This document shows positions 20,424 through 31,248 of a stretch of DNA of 64,000 nt, piece after piece. Source of the stretch: Fallopia convolvulus (taxonomy: Eukaryota; Streptophyta; Magnoliopsida; Caryophyllales; Polygonaceae); the NCBI GenBank assembly GCA_964016875.1, contig OZ024735.1, forward strand, positions 191,001 through 255,000, given 5' to 3'. Every line of letters starts with the position of its first letter. The first letter of the stretch is position 1. The notes below the pieces were generated by a model. It made no database searches. It saw only the letters and a program-made list of their open reading frames with translations, and was not told the DNA's origin. The position numbers and the translations under genes are program-made.

Positions 20424-21861
20424 TGATGTCCTTTGTTTTAGTCTAGTCTTTAGTGTCTTGTCTAGCTAGATTTAGTACCTTTTCCTTTGATTTTCTTAGA
20501 TTCTTGTGTCTTTTAGCATTGGATTTCATATTTCACTTGAAATTGGAAACTATGCTAGTTTGTTTGATTTTTGTAGGTTGTTCGAGGCTATTGATCGAGT
20601 TGTGGAGCTTGGATGGAGGCAAAGATGATGAAGGATCTCAAGAAAAATGGATGGAGCTTTCAAGGAAGGAAAACCATGAAGATCAAAGAAGAAAACAAGT
20701 GTAAAGGGCCAGGATCGAACCTCTGATCGAGCTTGCCTAGTTCGAGCTCGAGCCACCTGCGAAAAGTTGAGGCGTTTGACGCGATCGAACCTCGCCAGGT
20801 TCGGGATCGAACCACCTCCGCTTCGAACAAGTGCCAGATCACCTTGTTTTGTTCCGGTTTTTCCATTTTTGCCATTAAGTATTGGATGAGATGTATAAAT
20901 AGGATGTTTTGGGATCAGATTAAGGGGGCTACACACAAAAACAATTCACTCTTAGGGAGAAATTGGATCTAGAGGGAGATTTGAGAGAGTTTTAAGGGTT
21001 TGAGAGAAAATTCCTTCTCTCTTGTTGAGAGTGGGAATTAGAGTAGAGAAGTAGAGATCAAGTTCGGATTTGGAGTTGTGGATTCGGTTTGTAAGTTCCT
21101 TCTTTTCCCTTTTATGCAATTCAAACCTCTTTTGATGATGAGTTTGATGATGAGTTTGCTTAGATTTTGCTTTTGTTGCTTTGTTGCCATAAATAGTGAG
21201 TAGTTAGCTTAGATCTTGGGGATGAGGCTTTGATCTAGCTCATTCGAGCTTGTATGAGCCCATTTCCATGAGTTTGAGTCTCTAGATCTAGTTATCTCTC
21301 TACACTTGAGCCTATTCTTGAGAGAAAGCCGAGGAACGGGCCTTGCAAATTGGCGAAGTAGCGAAAGTGAAAAGGCAATTGCAAGGTTCGATTCGAAGGG
21401 AAGAAGCGAAATCCAATCGATCCCACGGTCAAGGGTGTAGAGAGGTTCGGACGAAGTGAAAACCTCTCGATCCGCTAGATCTAGGGCTCATAAAGTGGAA
21501 ATGGAGGATTACAAGTTTAAATGACTAGAATCGAGCCCCAAAACACCAAAATCTCCTTAGTCCTTGATCGTTTTAAAACCCAGGTAGCCTCGGGATCGAA
21601 CCAAATGGTTCGGGATCGAGCGTGATTGCGTAAGAACAAACCCAGATTTCCTGACCGAACCACCCATGGCTCGGGATTGAACGTGACATGGTTCGATCCT
21701 AGCCTTTGTCTCCCTTTTTCCTTTGATTTCTCTTGTGTTTTTGTTTGATCATTAGTTGGCACACAATCGATAGCATTTCCCTGAGTTCGAACCTGACCCT
21801 ATAACACAATGGGGTCTTGAGTATAAATTTATTTTGACCCTAGCCTTCCGAGGCCTGATCA
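20424..21861 (+). repeat. Gypsy-C 5' LTR
   Basis: 1438 bp, TGATGTCCTT...GGCCTGATCA, followed by a tRNA-Asp primer site. It is inserted in the Gypsy-F gag relic. No second LTR of this copy is in the window, so no target duplication can be checked. Confidence 0.9.
20711..20901 (+). promoter_or_regulatory. Gypsy-C LTR core promoter with upstream motif block
   Basis: Block 20711-20829 holds GGATCGAACC, TTCGAGCTCGAG, GATCGAACC and TTCGGGATCGAACC sites. About 65 bp downstream lies TATAAATA (20894-20901). A second block is at 21588-21708, 153-273 bp before the LTR end. This matches the layout of Gypsy-A and Gypsy-B. Confidence 0.65.
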
Positions 21862-21865
21862 AAAT

Positions 21866-21883
21866 TGGCGCCATTGCCGGGGA
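21866..21883 (+). other. Gypsy-C primer binding site (tRNA-Asp)
   Basis: TGGCGCCATTGCCGGGGA starts 5 bp after the LTR end. It is complementary to the 3' end of plant tRNA-Asp with one mismatch, as in Athila/Tat-type elements. Confidence 0.9.
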
Positions 21884-21983
21884 AATCTATTTGAAATTGT
21901 GTGTCAATCTTTTGATTGTGTGGTAGTTTGACAAACCCTCTTGTGTTGTTTGATTTCGTTTTCTTTGTCTCTTTTGTAGGTGC

Positions 21984-22254
21984 ATGCGACTTCGTTTCTC
22001 CCGAGGAACCTTTGAAGTCGAGTTTTTTTGTGAGCCCGAGAAATTGGTAAAGAGTCGTCTTAGAGCAAGAAAGAGAGTAATGGCCGAAGAAGAGCAAAAC
22101 GAGGCCTGTGAGTTGGAGAATTTGAGAGACGAGATGGCTCGTATGAGACTTGAGCGGGACAATCAAGCTTTGTTGGCAAGGAGAGAAAGGGAAGAACGGG
22201 CTAGATTGGAGGCACAACTCAACGCGATCCCCGGAATGCTAAGCAATACATGCA
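21984..22254 (+). pseudogene. gag: Gypsy-C gag, N-terminal 90 residues only
   Basis: MRLRFSRGTFEVEF, then a coiled coil rich in Glu/Arg, ending at AQLNAIPG where Gypsy-A has AQLNALPRNARQYMH. At 22254 the sequence switches to Copia-2 internal DNA, so the rest of Gag and Pol is lost. A pyrimidine-rich tract ending TTTTGTAG lies immediately before GTGCATG. Confidence 0.85.
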
Positions 22255-24187
22255 TTGTTATAAGCCGAAATGATTGGGACTCTTAGCTATCCTAAGCCTA
22301 AATCATGCAAAAGCGTTCTATGAGCTTCTACATTGTCCTTTTACGGTGTGTACTTGCATTGATTTTTCTTCAAAAGAACCCAAGCATGATCACAAGGACG
22401 TTCTCATTCTAAGTCCCAAGCTCAACGGACGCAAACAAGCCTTTGCAAAGATAGTGGGTGACATTTGCTATCTGTGTGGATGACAGTTGTGTTGTGATTG
22501 GAAGTTTTGAAATTTGAAAAAGGAAGTTGAACCGGTTTTTGCCTAAATTGGTACTGCTACAGGTCCACGTGTCCAAAAGGGAAGTTTGACAATTTTCTTA
22601 AGGTGGAAGTTTTTGTATTGGGAACAGTTGTCATTTTTGAGCCAAGTATTCCGTAAATTACCCATATACCCCTACCCTACCTACTCATACAATCCTATAT
22701 ATACCACTCTACATCCTCCATTCCACTCTTTACACTATCTTCCTCAAAAACCCCTCGTCTTCCTAATCTCAAAACCCTAAAACCTTTAGAAAGCTTAAAA
22801 CATCTTCAATGGCGCCCAAATCAAAAACCCAAAAGAATAACCGTTCGAATCCTCCCCTCACTCGCTCAAAACCCATATTTCAAAAAGCCTCCCCAAAAAC
22901 CAAACCCTCAGTAGTTCACATGGTTGAAGGTCTTGAACCCATACTAAAAGACTTTCTGATTTACGAGCCGAAAACCCTATTTCATGCCATTGAGAGGCAA
23001 CAAGCAAGATGCGACGATCCCATTCGGCATTGTAATCTTGAATTCTTCAAGAAGCATTGGGTCACTGTACGTCTACAGGAAACCAGGTTCAGGAATTTAA
23101 TCGGGAGTAAGGTTGCTCATAACTACATCTTTGAAGATGATCCCTCCGCCATCCTCGCCCTTCTCCCAGATTTGGTCTCATAATTTCTGTTGCCTGACCC
23201 CAAGTCACACAATTATCCCACTCTCAAATCCAAAATTCCTCATCCTCCCAAATTGGATATTGGTGTTCGAAAAGTTTTGCCGGAAGACCCAAAGTCCGTT
23301 CCCGTCCCAACTCAGAAAAGAAAAAGGAGTTCACATCGTTCCATAGCCGATGGAATTCTTACTTATGCTCAAGAAGAGGCATTGAAGCTAGCAGACGAGG
23401 TAATCCCGTCTAATGGAGATACAGAAGAGGAAGTCCCTCAGCTCAAAAGGCTGAGAAGAGGAGTCCCCTCTCGGAAGGACGTTCCTGAAAAGCTTCCTTC
23501 CCCGGCAACTCCCTCTCCTCCTCCAAAGCCCATGCACATTACTCCTCGTGCAAGTGCCATCCCTCGTGTGTTGGATTCCGAGGCCGTGCTTGCCCAGCTT
23601 GCTGCTCAACCTGCCTCTTCAAAATTCCTTGCTGAATTAGAAGCCACCATTCTTCGTCCGTCCCCAAAGGAAGACCTTAAGCCCAAATCTCCCATATCTA
23701 TTCCATCTGAAATTGCTGCTGATGTCATTGCTTTATGCTCTAAGTCTCCTGCTGCTGAAGAACCCAAGTCCCCACCCATCCCTCCCCACAATAAGATCGT
23801 TCTTCTGTCGAAAACACCTTCCAAGAATTTCTCCGACGTCTCTTCCGACGATGAGCTCTTCTAGCATCAGCCGGATGCTCTGGCTATTGTCCCGTCCATC
23901 CTTCCTTCTGTTTCCGAAGTAGCGCCTGAGAACCAGCCTACCAATCCCTCCAGTTCCCAAAGTCTGGTGAACGTCCCTCTTCTAGAGGATGCTGTTGCTG
24001 AGACTGACAGCTTATCTAAAGGCAAGAAGGTTGTTGTTGCTCAGGATCAGGTCACGAAGGACGCTGATGATGATGGTGATGGTTCTAATGATGAGGATGA
24101 TGATGATTCTCGTGATGGAGACAAAGTTGGAAACTCCAAAGGTGGTGGATATCTTCCTTCTTCTCGCAGTTTAGTTCCTAGAGGAAA
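22255..24187 (+). mobile_element. Copia-2: 3' internal fragment of a Copia-1-related element
   Basis: From TATAAGCCGAAATGAT onward it follows Copia-1 5728-6300 and then ORF3. Both ends are broken: on the left by the Gypsy-C gag fusion at about 22255, on the right by the Copia-3 LTR at 24188. No LTR of its own is seen. Confidence 0.88.
22809..24187 (+). pseudogene. Copia-2 ORF3, truncated, two in-frame stops
   Basis: Starts MAPKSKTQ. Its first about 125 residues align with the Copia-1 ORF3 N-terminal block (EGLEPILKDFLIYE against EGLDPVLLDWLVYQ; FFKKHWVTVRL against VFMSHWVKVRL). TAA 23181-23183 and TAG 23862-23864 interrupt an otherwise continuous frame that runs through a Pro/Ser-rich and an Asp-rich linker to SLVPRG. 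That matches TVPRG of Copia-1, just before the second conserved block, where Copia-3 is inserted. Function unknown. Confidence 0.82.
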
Positions 24188-25107
24188 TGTTGGCGACTTA
24201 TGGTTTTGATGGTTCCAAAGGAGTCGACGACTTAAAGCTTTAGTGGAGAAGTCGGCGACCTGAACAACTAGCGACAAGGAAGCATGTTTCTATTTCTAGT
24301 AAGCGCGTAAAAGATCTCTTTCTGGAAGCATGAAAGCTTTATTTAAGGAGTGTATTGACGCAAGAAAGGATAGAAGATCGCCAGAAGTGCTTAAAGGTTT
24401 CTTACAATAATTCCTAAGTCCTAGGTTGTATTTTAGGAAGGAAATTGTATGATTGTGTCTTGTGAGTTCCTTAATCGAATAGGAACGAATCTTGGCATAA
24501 TTAACCTAGTTTGCCTATATAAATACCAGATGAAAAAAGGGGAAACGTGGGGAGAGATTAGAGAGCATATTGTGTAATTGTGAGAAAGAGAGCGAAAGTG
24601 TTTGTAAGACTCGTATGTGGGATTCATACGAGTGGTGCTTCTTGTGCGTGGGATTCGCATAAGTAGTGTGTCGAATGTAAGCTTGAGCGTGAGATAGTTT
24701 GAGAGTGCATTCTTGTAAGGGTGAACAATTGATCGTGGGTAGCGATTAAGTGTTTGGGAAGAGTGTTAGGCGAGCTTTGTTAGAGTGAGAGTGGAGGTTA
24801 CATAGGCAGAGCGAAGGACAAATAGTGAGGGTATCACATTGTATTCGGGAGAACCTTGTAACATCTAAAGAGATCTATAAAAGCGAGTCGAAGTACTCTT
24901 TAAGTCCTTCCAAGTGGGAAGCTTGGGAGGCAAGTGGTTTTTCTCTGAGTAAACGGGTTTGTTTACGAAGAGTTTTCCACTCTAAATCGAGGTGTTCAAA
25001 GTGGTAACTTTTCTTTCTTGTTTGTTTGAGTTTTCCGCTGCAAGTCTAATCTGAGGTCTCCGACTTCGTAGAAGTCGACGACTTGTTAAGTACTAACCGA
25101 TCCTACA
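24188..25107 (+). repeat. Copia-3 5' LTR
   Basis: 920 bp, TGTTGGCGAC...CCGATCCTACA, with TATATAAATA near 24516. GTCGACGAC and GTCGGCGAC sites cluster in the first 80 bp and last 60 bp. Confidence 0.95.
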
Positions 25108-25125
25108 ATTGGTATTAGAGCCTGG
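25108..25125 (+). other. Copia-3 primer binding site (initiator tRNA-Met)
   Basis: ATTGGTATTAGAGCCTGG; one C-to-T change from the TGGTATCAGAGC seen at 30192. Confidence 0.9.
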
Positions 25126-25160
25126 TGCTCTAGATTTGTGCTAGTACTTTTGCAGGAAAG

Positions 25161-26501
25161 ATGTCCACATCAAACACCGCTGTGAATGACTCTTTTTGGA
25201 AACCACCAATTCTCAAGGCTGGAGAATATGACTGGTGGTGCAAGCAAATGAGATCTCATGTCTGCTCTCTCGACGGACAACTATGGAAAATCATTGCTAT
25301 AGGTCCCGAGAAGTTTCTCAAAGCAGACAAAAAGGAGAAAACAATCGAGGAGTATGATGATCTTGACTTCAAGAAGCTCGAGAAGAATGAGAGGGCTAAG
25401 AAGGTTCTTCACCAAGCCCTCACTAGTGGTGATCTCAAGAAGGTTATTGGCTATGACTCAGCCAAGGAGATCTGGGATGCTCTCAAAAGGCTTAATGAAG
25501 GTAATGATGACGTGAAGAAGGATAGAATCATTAGTCTTGAAATGGACTATGAAAATCTTTTCCAAGGAAAGGGTGAATCTCTCCAGGATTACTACTCTCG
25601 TTTTCAAGGAGTCGCCAACCAGCTGACCTTCTTAGGTGAATAGCTTCCCCAATGGAAGCAGACCAACAAGTTGATCTCTGGTCTCAACAAGAAGTGGGAC
25701 GCAATTGCTGCATCGCTTCTCACTTAGAAGGACACCATGTATGGTGGCATCCAAAACAGAAGGGAAGAGAGGCTTGAGTCAGAAAAGGTCAAGAACATTG
25801 CTCTCAAGGTCGAAAGGGCTTTCGACCTCGCTTAAGGTGATGAAGACACAGAAGGTGTCGATGATGATGTGGCTCTTATCTCTAGAGCCATGAAGAGACT
25901 TTGGGGACGCAACAAGGCTCCAGCCAAGGCCCCCGAGGTCAACAGAGACCCAAGGGACGTGATATGCTATCAATGTCAAGAAAAGGGACATTATGCTAAC
26001 AAATGCCCCAAGAGGAAGCCTGGAGAAGCAGGAAAGAGCATGTTGGCGACATGGGACGCGTCTGATGATGAAATTGACGAGTCGCCAACCAAGGAGATTT
26101 GCTTTATGGCTTTGGAAGATGAGTCTTCCAGTAAGGTAGAAGATCCTGAACTCTCTTCTATTCTTGCCAATAAGTCTAGAGACCAATTGTGTGCCATCAT
26201 TAAAAAACTTGGTTTTCAAGTTTCTGACTTACCTGAACTAGTTGAGAGCAATAAAGAAATGATAAGTAACTTGGTCAATGATAATGAAATGTGGTCCACA
26301 AAAGCTATTGATTTGGAAAAGGCTTCTAAGTCTGATACTTGTGAAGCTTGTCCCAAGCTGAGTTCACAGGTCGTTGACCTTGAAAAATAGGTGGATGACC
26401 TCGAGAAACAAGTGTCAAGCCTAGAAGGAGAAAAACTCATGTTGAAACTTGCTAATGCTAAATTGTCTAGCGATCTGGAGACTAATCAACATGATGAATA
26501 A
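25161..26501 (+). pseudogene. gag: Copia-3 gag with four in-frame stops
   Basis: MSTSNTAVNDSFWKPPILKA begins a copia Gag core of about 230 residues. A CCHC knuckle CYQCQEKGHYANKC (about 25968) and a coiled-coil tail follow, ending at TAA 26499-26501. In-frame stops are TAG 25641, TAG 25725, TAA 25833 and TAG 26388. Compared with Copia-3b, 39 bp are deleted in frame after 25737. The TAA at 25833 is also present in Copia-3b (30956), so that defect predates their separation. Confidence 0.88.
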
Positions 26502-26946
26502 ATTCCACAAAATTAATGCTTTTTGCTTGGGTTGCCTTGACACCACCCGGTGTGACACAACCCCCAAGCAACTTCGAGTGGTGAAGGTCATGTTTAGATA
26601 GGTTGGTTGATCTATTATGGAGGAGGTATGCTCAGGTTGATGTCGACGACTTGTGTGGGTCTGTGAAAAGTAGCCGACTTGGTCTGTAAAATGGACGCGT
26701 GCAAATCTTTGGACAGAATCTGGAAGTTGCCTTTTGGCATGCAGTTGGAGAGAGAAAGATCTTTTGCAGATTATTTATGGCAGTTGGATAGGACGGTTTC
26801 CTTGTTTTGATTGGAGAAGAGGTTCATAAATAGTCCAAGGTACTTGAGTTCTTTCCCACGCTCTCAATTACTCTCTTTGCTCTCTTCTCTTCTCTTCTCT
26901 GTCAACCACCATTAACGTTCTCAAAAAGCTTCAACCTTTCTCATCA
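26502..26946 (+). other. Copia-3 join between gag and ORF3, where pol is missing
   Basis: 445 bp without coding sequence. All of pol is absent. It contains GATGTCGACGACTTG and GTAGCCGACTTGG sites of the family motif type. Confidence 0.75.
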
Positions 26947-28829
26947 ATGGCCTCTTCAAACACCAACCCCCTCCCCAACCTTTCCGCCGAGGAGGCTCGT
27001 GCGCTTTTCCTAGCCCAATTCGGTGAAGAGGCAGTGCGAAAAATCCTCTTTGAACCCTCACCTTCAAACACCACTGCAATAACCATCACCACCACTGAAA
27101 CCGCCACGGAAAACCGTCCCAACCTCCACCCAAAATCCCCAAAACCAAACCGAAACCACTCTTGACTCTGAAACCCAGCGCCAAACGGCACTGGAAACCC
27201 CAATTTTGGAGTCAAGAGAAACCCAAACCCCCATTGCCACGGAGGAGGAGTTTTTGGAGAAGAGGGATGAAGACTCGGGTGGAAAATTGAAGGAGATGGA
27301 GTTGGAATCCACTCAACAGATGTTGGACTCCTTCGAGAGGGAGAAAGAAGGAGAGTCTAGGGGCGGAGAAGAAGAAGTTCAGGGATTGGAGGAGAAAGAA
27401 GGAGACAAGGAAGTTCAGGGGGCAGACAAGGTTGCCGACCTAAATGAAGTTGCAGCAGAGGAGGATGAAGTTGCCGACTTGGAAGAGGTTGACAAGGTTG
27501 TCAACCAAGTCACTAGCCTAGTTGTCGTTGTTGAGGATGATGATGAAGGTACTGACTTCGACCCTCTTTCCTTTGAGATTCGGGCTAGAACTAGAGATGC
27601 TAAAATTGCTGAAACTTTGGCCCAAGATCTTTTCGGAGAGGAACCTGAGACCCCTAAGGAAGTGAGCAAGTCGGCAACAACCCCCAAACCTCGTCCATTA
27701 ACGAGAAGACAGAAGTTGGTGGCAGAGGAGTTGGCCAAGGCGACCAAAGGGGTAGACACTCCAGGGTCTACTTCTGAGGCTGGTGACTCATCAGCTTCTG
27801 TAAGGGGGAAAGGAAAGAAACCCGTCAAAAGGACGAGGTCGCCGACAACCTCCAAGGGAAAGGCATCTGCTGCCAAGAAGAAGAAGGTAGAGGATAGAGA
27901 CATTGATGTTAGAGGGTTTACCAAGGATCTTCTATGGGAAGATGGATTCTTGCAGAGCAACAAGCTGAATAAGGTGATTGGTTGGCTCGAGTTTCAAGGG
28001 TGGTCCAACCTAGTTCAAGGTGAGAGTTCCTTCAATCTGAAGATGGTTCAATTGTTTTATGAGACGATGGAGGTTCAGGAGTTTGGAAATATGACAATTG
28101 GTTCCTACTCAGTCAGAGGACAGAAGCTGTCATTTACAAACAAGGATGTCGCCGACCTCCTAGAGATTCCTTATGATGGGTTTGCAGAATATCACAAGGG
28201 TAACTGGCCTGCAGGAATGAAGCCAGATGAGATTGGTGACGTGGTTAAAGGCGTCACGGATAGTGATGAGGTCCCTTCAGGAGCTATCTTGGTGAACAAA
28301 ATGCAAATAGAGAAGAAGGTGATGTTCTCCTACCTCATCAACAACCTGCTTCCAAGAGAGTAGAAGAGACATGCCATCTACATCGAGGATATTCCGGTCC
28401 TCGTCAAGATCTTCAAGGGAGAAAAGGTATGTCTTCCTCAACTCATTATGTTGCACCTAAAGTATGTGGTAGAGAGCTCTACTCATCCGTTGCCCTATGG
28501 AGAGCTGGTCTGCGACATAATGAACCAACATAAGGTTGGTCAGACAAAAGGAGGCGTGATAATCCCTGGCTCCAGAAACATCAACAAGGAGACGCTCAGA
28601 AAGATGGGTTGGAATTTGGTTAGATAATGAGTGGGTTAAGGATTCTAAGGCTGGAGATTCTTGTTCCAAGGCTAGGTTGGCAACCAAGGAGGATATTCAG
28701 GTGGTGAAGGAATTGATTATGGCACAGGCGAACTCATTCGGTGGAAAGCTCAACAAGGTTTTGTTGACTGTGGAGAAGCTAGTTGAAGAGCTTGCCACTA
28801 CCAATGAGATTCTGAGAAGGAAAGAATAG
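26947..28829 (+). pseudogene. Copia-3 ORF3 (accessory), frameshifts and one stop
   Basis: Starts MASSNTNPLPNLSAEEARAL; a shift near 27115 leads into the main frame (27206-28363). That frame has an acidic Glu/Val-rich region, a Ser/Lys-rich basic region and a conserved block beginning KVIGWLEFQGWSNLV and ending INNLLPRE. The block matches the second block of Copia-1 ORF3 (LLKFQGWGNLF; RNVIPRQEKKS). TAG 28361-28363 interrupts it, but similarity continues to about 28625 (STHPLPYGELVCDIMNQ against KPHSFPYGAVIKNFM). A final frame ends in a coiled coil (ELIMAQANSFGGKLNKV) at TAG 28827-28829. Function unknown; no membrane segment. The N-terminal block of Copia-1/2 is not recognisable here. Confidence 0.8.
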
Positions 28830-29271
28830 GTCACTGACCTTGTGCTGGACATGACTTTCTCACTATCCTGCTTTCTTTTCCCTTACCACATTTTTCCCTC
28901 CATAAAAATATTTGCTTCAGTTCGATTTGGGTGTAAAACAATTATTGCTTGTGTGTTTGCTCTAAGACTTTTTGCCTTGCATGTGTGTGGACGACTTTAA
29001 ACTGCCTTGAATGATTTTAGCTTTTATGGTTTGCCTCTGTTTTATTTCTGTATGCTTGATTGATTTTTGATGATGCCAAAAGGGGGAATAGCTCAGGAAA
29101 CAGGTGAAATAGGGGAATTGTGCTGAATAACTTGTGGGGTATTGAACTTAGGGGGAACTTTTCTGGTTTTTGTGTATGTTTGTTCTTGTTTTGGATTTGT
29201 TCAGGTCCTTTGGAGCTCTTAACAGGATAAGGAGAACAGGGTTGTTTGTCACCATTAAAAAGGGGGGAATT
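28830..29271 (+). other. Copia-3 3' untranslated region with two purine tracts
   Basis: GATGATGCCAAAAGGGGGAA near 29068 and AAAAAGGGGGGAATT next to the LTR (about 29257-29271), in the same arrangement as Copia-1. Confidence 0.85.
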
Positions 29272-30191
29272 TGTTGGCGACTTATGGTTTTGATGGTTCC
29301 AAAGGAGTCGGTGACTTAAAGCTTCAGCGGTGAAGTCGGCGACCTGAACAACTGGCGACAAGGAAGCGTGTTTCTATTTATAGTAAGCGCGTAGAAGATC
29401 TCTTTCTGGAAGCATGAAAGCTTTATTTAAGGAGAGTACTGACACAAGAAAGGATAGAAGATCGCCAGAAGTGCTTAAAGGTTTCTTGCAATATTTCCTA
29501 AGTCCTAGGTTGTATTTTAGGAAGGAAATTGTATGATTGTGGCTTGTGAGTTCCTTAATCGAATAGGAACGAATCTTGGCATAATTAACCTAGTTTGCCT
29601 CTATAAATACCAGATGAATAAAGAGGAAACGTGGGGAGAGATTAGAGAGCATATTAAGTAATTGTGAGAAAGAGAGCGAAAGTGTTTGTAAGACTCGTAT
29701 GTGGGATTCATACGAGTGGTGCTTCTTGTGCGTGGGATTCGCATAAGTAGTGTGTCGAATGTAAGCTTGAGCATGAGATAGTTTGAGAGTGCATTCTTGT
29801 AAGGGTGAACACTTGATCGTGGGTAGCGATTAAGTGTTTGGGAAGAGTGTTAGGCGAGCTTTGTTAGAGTGAGAGTGGGGGTTACATAGGCAGAGCGAAG
29901 GACAAATTGTGAGGGTATCACATTGTATTCGGGAGAACCTTGTAACATCTCAAGAGATCTATAAAAGTGAGTCGAAGTACTCTTTAAGTCCTTCCAAGTG
30001 GGAAGCTTGGGAGGCAAGTGGTTTTTCTCTGAGTAAACGGGTTTGTTTACGAAGAGTTTTCCACTCTAAATTGAGGTGTTCAAAGTGGTAACTTTTCTTT
30101 CTTGTTTGTTTGAGTTTTCCGCTGCAAGTCTAATCTGAGGTCTCCGACTTCGTAGGAGTCGATGACTTGTTAAGTACTAACCGATCCTACA
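29272..30191 (+). repeat. Copia-3 right LTR, shared with Copia-3b
   Basis: 920 bp; a small percentage of sites differ from 24188-25107. It is followed at once by primer site ATTGGTATCAGAGCCTGG (30192-30209), so it is the 3' LTR of one unit and the 5' LTR of the next. Confidence 0.95.
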
Positions 30192-31248
30192 ATTGGTATC
30201 AGAGCCTGGTGCTCTAGATTTGTGCTAGTACATTTGCAGGAAAGATGTCCACGTCAAACACCGCTGTCAATGACTCTTTTTGTAAACCACCAATTCTCAA
30301 GGCTGGAGAATATGACTGGTGGTGCAAGTAGATGAGATCTCATGTCTGCTCTCTTGACGGACAACTATGGAAAATCATTACTATAGGTCCCGAGAAGTTT
30401 CTCAAAGCAGACAAAAAGGAGAAAACAGTCGAGGAGTATGATGATCTTGACTTCAAGAAGCTCGAGAAGAATGAGAGGGCTAAGAAGGTTCTTCACCAAG
30501 CCCTCACTAGTGGTGATCTCAAGAAGGTTATTGGCTATGACTCAGCCAAGGAGATCTGCGATGTTCTCAAAAGGCTTCATGGAGGAAATGATGACGTCAA
30601 GAAGGATAGAATCATTAGTCTTGAAAGGGACTATGAAAATCTGTTCCAAGGAAAGGATGAATCTATCCAGGATTACTACTCTCGTTTTCAAGGAGTCGTC
30701 AACCAGCTGACCTTCTTAGGTGAAAAGCTTCCCCAATGGAAGCAGACAAACAAGCTGATATCTGGACTCAACAAGAAGTGGGACGCAATTGCTGCATCGC
30801 TTTTCACTCAGAAGGACACCAAGGAAATGACCTTGGAGGATCTGATCGGCCACCTCACCATGTATGGTGGCATCCAGAACAGAAGGGAAGAGAGGCTTGA
30901 GTCGGAAAAGGTCAAGAACATTGCTCTCAAGGTCGAAAGGGCTTTCGACCTCGCTTAAGGTGATGAAGACACAGAAGGTGTCGATGATGATGTGGCTCTT
31001 ATCTCTAGAGCCATGAAGAGACTTTGGGGACGCAACAAGGCTCCAGCCAAGGCCCCCGAGGTCAACAGAGACCCAAGGGACGTGATATGCTATCAATGTC
31101 AAGAAAAGGGACATTATGCTAACAAATGCCCCAAGAGGAAGCCTGGAGAAGTAGGAAAGAGCATGTTGTCGACATGGGACGTGTTTGATGATGAAATTGG
31201 CGAGTCGCCAACCAAGGAGATTTGCTTTATGGCTTTGGAAGATGAGTC
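30192..31248 (+). mobile_element. Copia-3b: truncated 5' internal part of a second Copia-3-family copy
   Basis: Primer site and gag continue in the normal order after the LTR, then similarity to Copia-3 stops at about 31248 (GATGAGTC) and AT-rich DNA follows. No second LTR is found. This gives an LTR-internal-LTR-internal array. Confidence 0.9.
30245..31248 (+). pseudogene. gag: Copia-3b gag, 3'-truncated, two stops
   Basis: Same Gag as at 25161. TAG 30329-30331 stands where Copia-3 reads CAA, and TAA 30956-30958 is shared with Copia-3. It retains 13 codons (KEMTLEDLIGHLT region) deleted in Copia-3, so it is not a recent duplicate of that unit. The CCHC knuckle CYQCQEKGHYANKC is intact; the protein is cut shortly after. 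Confidence 0.88.

Larger units (their letters stand above)
24188..30191 (+). mobile_element. Copia-3: pol-less copia element keeping gag and ORF3
   Basis: Two 920-bp LTRs (24188-25107, 29272-30191) enclose a tRNA-Met primer site, a gag with stops, a non-coding join, ORF3 and a purine tract. No protease, integrase, reverse transcriptase or RNase H motif lies between gag and ORF3. It sits in Copia-2 ORF3. A second primer site and gag follow the right LTR directly, so the right LTR is shared with Copia-3b and the expected right target duplication is absent. Confidence 0.9.
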
